In this document: piece after piece, positions 62,029 through 64,000 of the stretch
Layout of the letters: each line of letters begins with the position of its first letter
Numbering within the stretch: the stretch's first letter is position 1
Assembly (NCBI GenBank): GCA_051654865.1
Contig: JBOFYV010000013.1
Location: 58,716-122,715, forward strand
Source: JBOFOR01 sp051654865
GTDB lineage: Bacteria > Bacillota > Clostridia > Peptostreptococcales > Peptostreptococcaceae
DNA: 64,000 nt
Reading direction: 5' to 3'
Notes under the pieces: generated by a model
The model's database searches: none
What the model was told of the DNA's origin: nothing
What the model saw: the letters and a program-made list of their open reading frames with translations, nothing else
Program-made: the position numbers and the translations under genes

Positions 62029-63561
62029 ATGAAAAAACCAATAGCATTAATAATAATGGATGGATTTGGTGAAAGTAAGATAACAGAAGGAAACGCTGTT
62101 ATAAATGCCAATACTCCTAATATAGATAAAATGATAGCTGAGTATCCAAATACTCTAATCGCTGCAAGTGGTATGGATGTTGGTCTTCCAGAAGGACAAA
62201 TGGGTAACTCAGAAGTTGGACATACTAATATAGGTGCTGGTAGAGTAGTTTACCAAGACTTAACAAGAGTTAGTAAGTCTATAGCAGATGGAGATTTCTT
62301 CACTAACGAAGTGTTAGTAGAAGCTATGAACAATGCTAAAAACGGTGCTCTTCACTTAATGGGATTATTATCTGATGGTGGAGTTCACTCTCACATAGAT
62401 CACTTAAAAGCTCTTATCAAAATGGCTAAAGCACAAGGTGTTGAAAATGTATTTGTACATGCATTCACAGATGGTAGAGACGTTGCTCCTACAAGTGCTT
62501 TAGAATTCATAGAAGATGTAGAAAACTGCATGAAGGAAGTTGGAGTAGGTAAATTTGCTTCAGTTTCTGGTAGATACTACGCTATGGATAGAGATAAGAG
62601 ATGGGAAAGAGTTCAGCTTGCTTACGAAGCAATGGTTGATGGTAAAGGAAATACAGCAACTAGCGCTAAAGAAGCAATAGAAAAATCTTATGCTGATGAT
62701 AAGGTTGATGAATTCGTAGTACCTACAGTAATAGTAGAAGAAAATGGTCAACCAGTAGGTCTTATAAAAGAAAATGACTCAGTTATATTCGGAAACTTCA
62801 GACCAGATAGAGCTAGAGAAATAACTAGAGCTTTAGTATGTGATGAGTTTGTAGGATTTGAAAGACCATGTATGAAGACATTCTTCGTATGTTTAACTAC
62901 ATATGATGTTACTATAAAAAATGTACACGTAGCATTTGGACCACAAAGCTTAGAAAACACATTAGGGGAGTACTTAGCTAAAAATGGAAAAACTCAGTTA
63001 AGAACAGCTGAGACTGAAAAGTATGCACACGTTACTTTCTTCTTCAATGGTGGAGTAGAAGAACCAAATGAAGGTGAAGAAAGATTACTAGTACCATCTC
63101 CAAAGGTTGCAACTTATGATTTACAACCAGAGATGAATGCACCAGAATTAACAGAAAAAGTATTAGCTAAAATAGATGAAGATAACTTTGATTTTATCGT
63201 TCTAAACTATGCTAACCCTGATATGGTAGGTCATACAGGAGTAGTAGAAGCTGCTATTACAGCTGTTGAAACAGTAGATACTTGTGTAGGTAAGATAGTA
63301 GAAAAAATACTTGCAAAAGGTGGAAGCGCATTAATAACAGCTGACCACGGAAATGCAGAACTTATGCAAGATCCTGAAACAAAAACAACAATAACTGCTC
63401 ACTCAACAAATCCAGTACCTTTCATAGTAGTAGGAGATGAATTAAAATCTGCTAAACTAAGAGAAGGTGGAAGATTAAGTGATATAGCACCTACAGTGCT
63501 TGATATGATGAATTTAGAGAAGCCAGCACAAATGACTGGAGATTCTTTAATAATAAAATAA
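62029..63561 (+). CDS. gpmI: Cofactor-independent phosphoglycerate mutase
   Basis: Mn-dependent mutase of 510 residues, interconverting 3- and 2-phosphoglycerate. The catalytic Ser lies in QMGNSEVGHTNIGAGR near residue 62, with metal-site motifs IMDGFG, TADHGNAE and HSTNPVPF. AAGGAG precedes the ATG. It is manganese-dependent and pH-sensitive in spore formers. Confidence 0.98.
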   Translation: MKKPIALIIMDGFGESKITEGNAVINANTPNIDKMIAEYPNTLIAASGMDVGLPEGQMGNSEVGHTNIGAGRVVYQDLTRVSKSIADGDFFTNEVLVEAMNNAKNGALHLMGLLSDGGVHSHIDHLKALIKMAKAQGVENVFVHAFTDGRDVAPTSALEFIEDVENCMKEVGVGKFASVSGRYYAMDRDKRWERVQLAYEAMVDGKGNTATSAKEAIEKSYADDKVDEFVVPTVIVEENGQPVGLIKENDSVIFGNFRPDRAREITRALVCDEFVGFERPCMKTFFVCLTTYDVTIKNVHVAFGPQSLENTLGEYLAKNGKTQLRTAETEKYAHVTFFFNGGVEEPNEGEERLLVPSPKVATYDLQPEMNAPELTEKVLAKIDEDNFDFIVLNYANPDMVGHTGVVEAAITAVETVDTCVGKIVEKILAKGGSALITADHGNAELMQDPETKTTITAHSTNPVPFIVVGDELKSAKLREGGRLSDIAPTVLDMMNLEKPAQMTGDSLIIK

Positions 63562-63654
63562 TAAATAATATTACGAAGTTTTAAATTTACCCATCAACTA
63601 ACTTTAAAATTAAGTAATTACAAAAAATAAAACAAGTCGAGAGGAGATATAACA

Positions 63655-64000
63655 ATGTCAGTAATCGAATTAGTATATGCTAGAGAAGTATTAGACTCAA
63701 GAGGAAACCCAACTGTAGAGGTTGAAGTAACATTAGAAAGTGGATCTCAAGGTAGAGCTATAGTTCCATCAGGAGCTTCTACAGGAGCTTTCGAAGCTGT
63801 TGAATTAAGAGACGGTGACAAAGGAAGATACTTAGGAAAAGGTGTTGAAAAAGCTGTTGCTAACGTAAACGAAATAATAGCACCTGAATTAGAAGGAATG
63901 GACGCATTCGATCAACCAGGATTAGATGCATTAATGATAGAATTAGATGGAACTCCAAACAAAGGTAAGTTAGGAGCTAACGCAATACTAGCTGTATCTA
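63655..64000 (+). CDS. eno: Enolase (C-terminus outside window)
   Basis: The first 115 residues of enolase, which converts 2-phosphoglycerate to phosphoenolpyruvate. The N-terminal motifs EVLDSRGNPTVEVEV and VPSGASTGAFEAVELRDGD are clear and the frame is open to the window end. GAGAGGAG precedes the ATG. It is the last visible gene of the glycolytic block. Confidence 0.97.
   Translation, partial: MSVIELVYAREVLDSRGNPTVEVEVTLESGSQGRAIVPSGASTGAFEAVELRDGDKGRYLGKGVEKAVANVNEIIAPELEGMDAFDQPGLDALMIELDGTPNKGKLGANAILAVS

Noticed and set aside
1..64000. Prophage, conjugative element, CRISPR array or defence island
   Set aside because: No integrase, transposase, capsid, Cas or restriction genes and no spaced short repeats were seen; gene content is core-like.

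Overview
The window is AT-rich Firmicute DNA, most likely from the Peptostreptococcaceae and close to Clostridioides difficile. The basis is frequent GGAGG ribosome sites with TTG and GTG starts, sporulation genes (two alpha/beta SASPs, a Spo0E-like phosphatase, a PdaB-like deacetylase), a sigma-54 with a cysteine-desulfidase regulon, a group-B-like [FeFe]-hydrogenase, T-box and L-box leaders, and the block rpoN-cggR-gap-pgk-tpiA-gpmI-eno, which I recall from C. difficile. I saw no rRNA, tRNA, CRISPR array, prophage or transposase gene. Nearly all of the window is chromosomal core.

Layout. 1-2100: feoAB on the minus strand, with a Fur-box promoter. 2100-6800: Spo0E-like peptide, MscS channel, MgtC-like protein, DegV protein, oligoendopeptidase F. 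6850-12600: phosphate uptake locus pstS / pstCAB-phoU with two phased Pho-box arrays. It is interrupted by an oppositely oriented GNAT gene and carries three copies of an unusual palindromic element. 12700-18830: phosphoesterase, glutamate dehydrogenase, FUSC-like protein, hydrogenase, deacetylase. 18890-21940: T-box and valS. 22025-25870: ECF sigma/anti-sigma pair, YitT-like protein, MerR regulator, PH-domain protein. 25870-28470: VanY-like carboxypeptidase with an OmpR/HK two-component system. 28580-34420: GNAT, folC, TSCPD, beta-propeller, DUF4364, SASP, PdaB-like genes. 34560-40070: SSB-like protein, methyltransferase, a 45-residue membrane peptide, a sigma-54 activator, L-cysteine desulfidase behind a -24/-12 promoter, and hpt. 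40200-49060: flippase-like and TVP38-like membrane proteins, a second ECF sigma/DUF4179 pair, a MacAB-like export operon, and DUF4397. 49060-52845: asd-dapA-dapB-dapH on the minus strand behind a lysine riboswitch. 52960-56050: divergent M20 deacetylase, SASP, methyltransferase, hslO. 56180-64000: rpoN, then the glycolytic operon, ending inside eno.

How the parts fit. Several genes pair a regulator with its targets inside the window: Fur box with feoAB, PhoP boxes with pst, CggR with its own operator and the glycolytic genes, and a two-component system with VanY. RpoN could supply the sigma factor for the desulfidase promoter. The Asd-DapA-DapB-DapH set plus the divergent M20 hydrolase would cover most of the acetyl branch of diaminopimelate synthesis.

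The signals least explained by standard annotation are three. First, the three-copy palindrome family, with strictly paired arms and a conserved 28-29-nt loop, placed around pst. Second, an 11-13-bp hairpin that covers the ribosome site and start codon of the hydrogenase. Third, a nested terminator / ribosome site / possible promoter at the second SASP. All calls come from reading the sequence; no database search was run.
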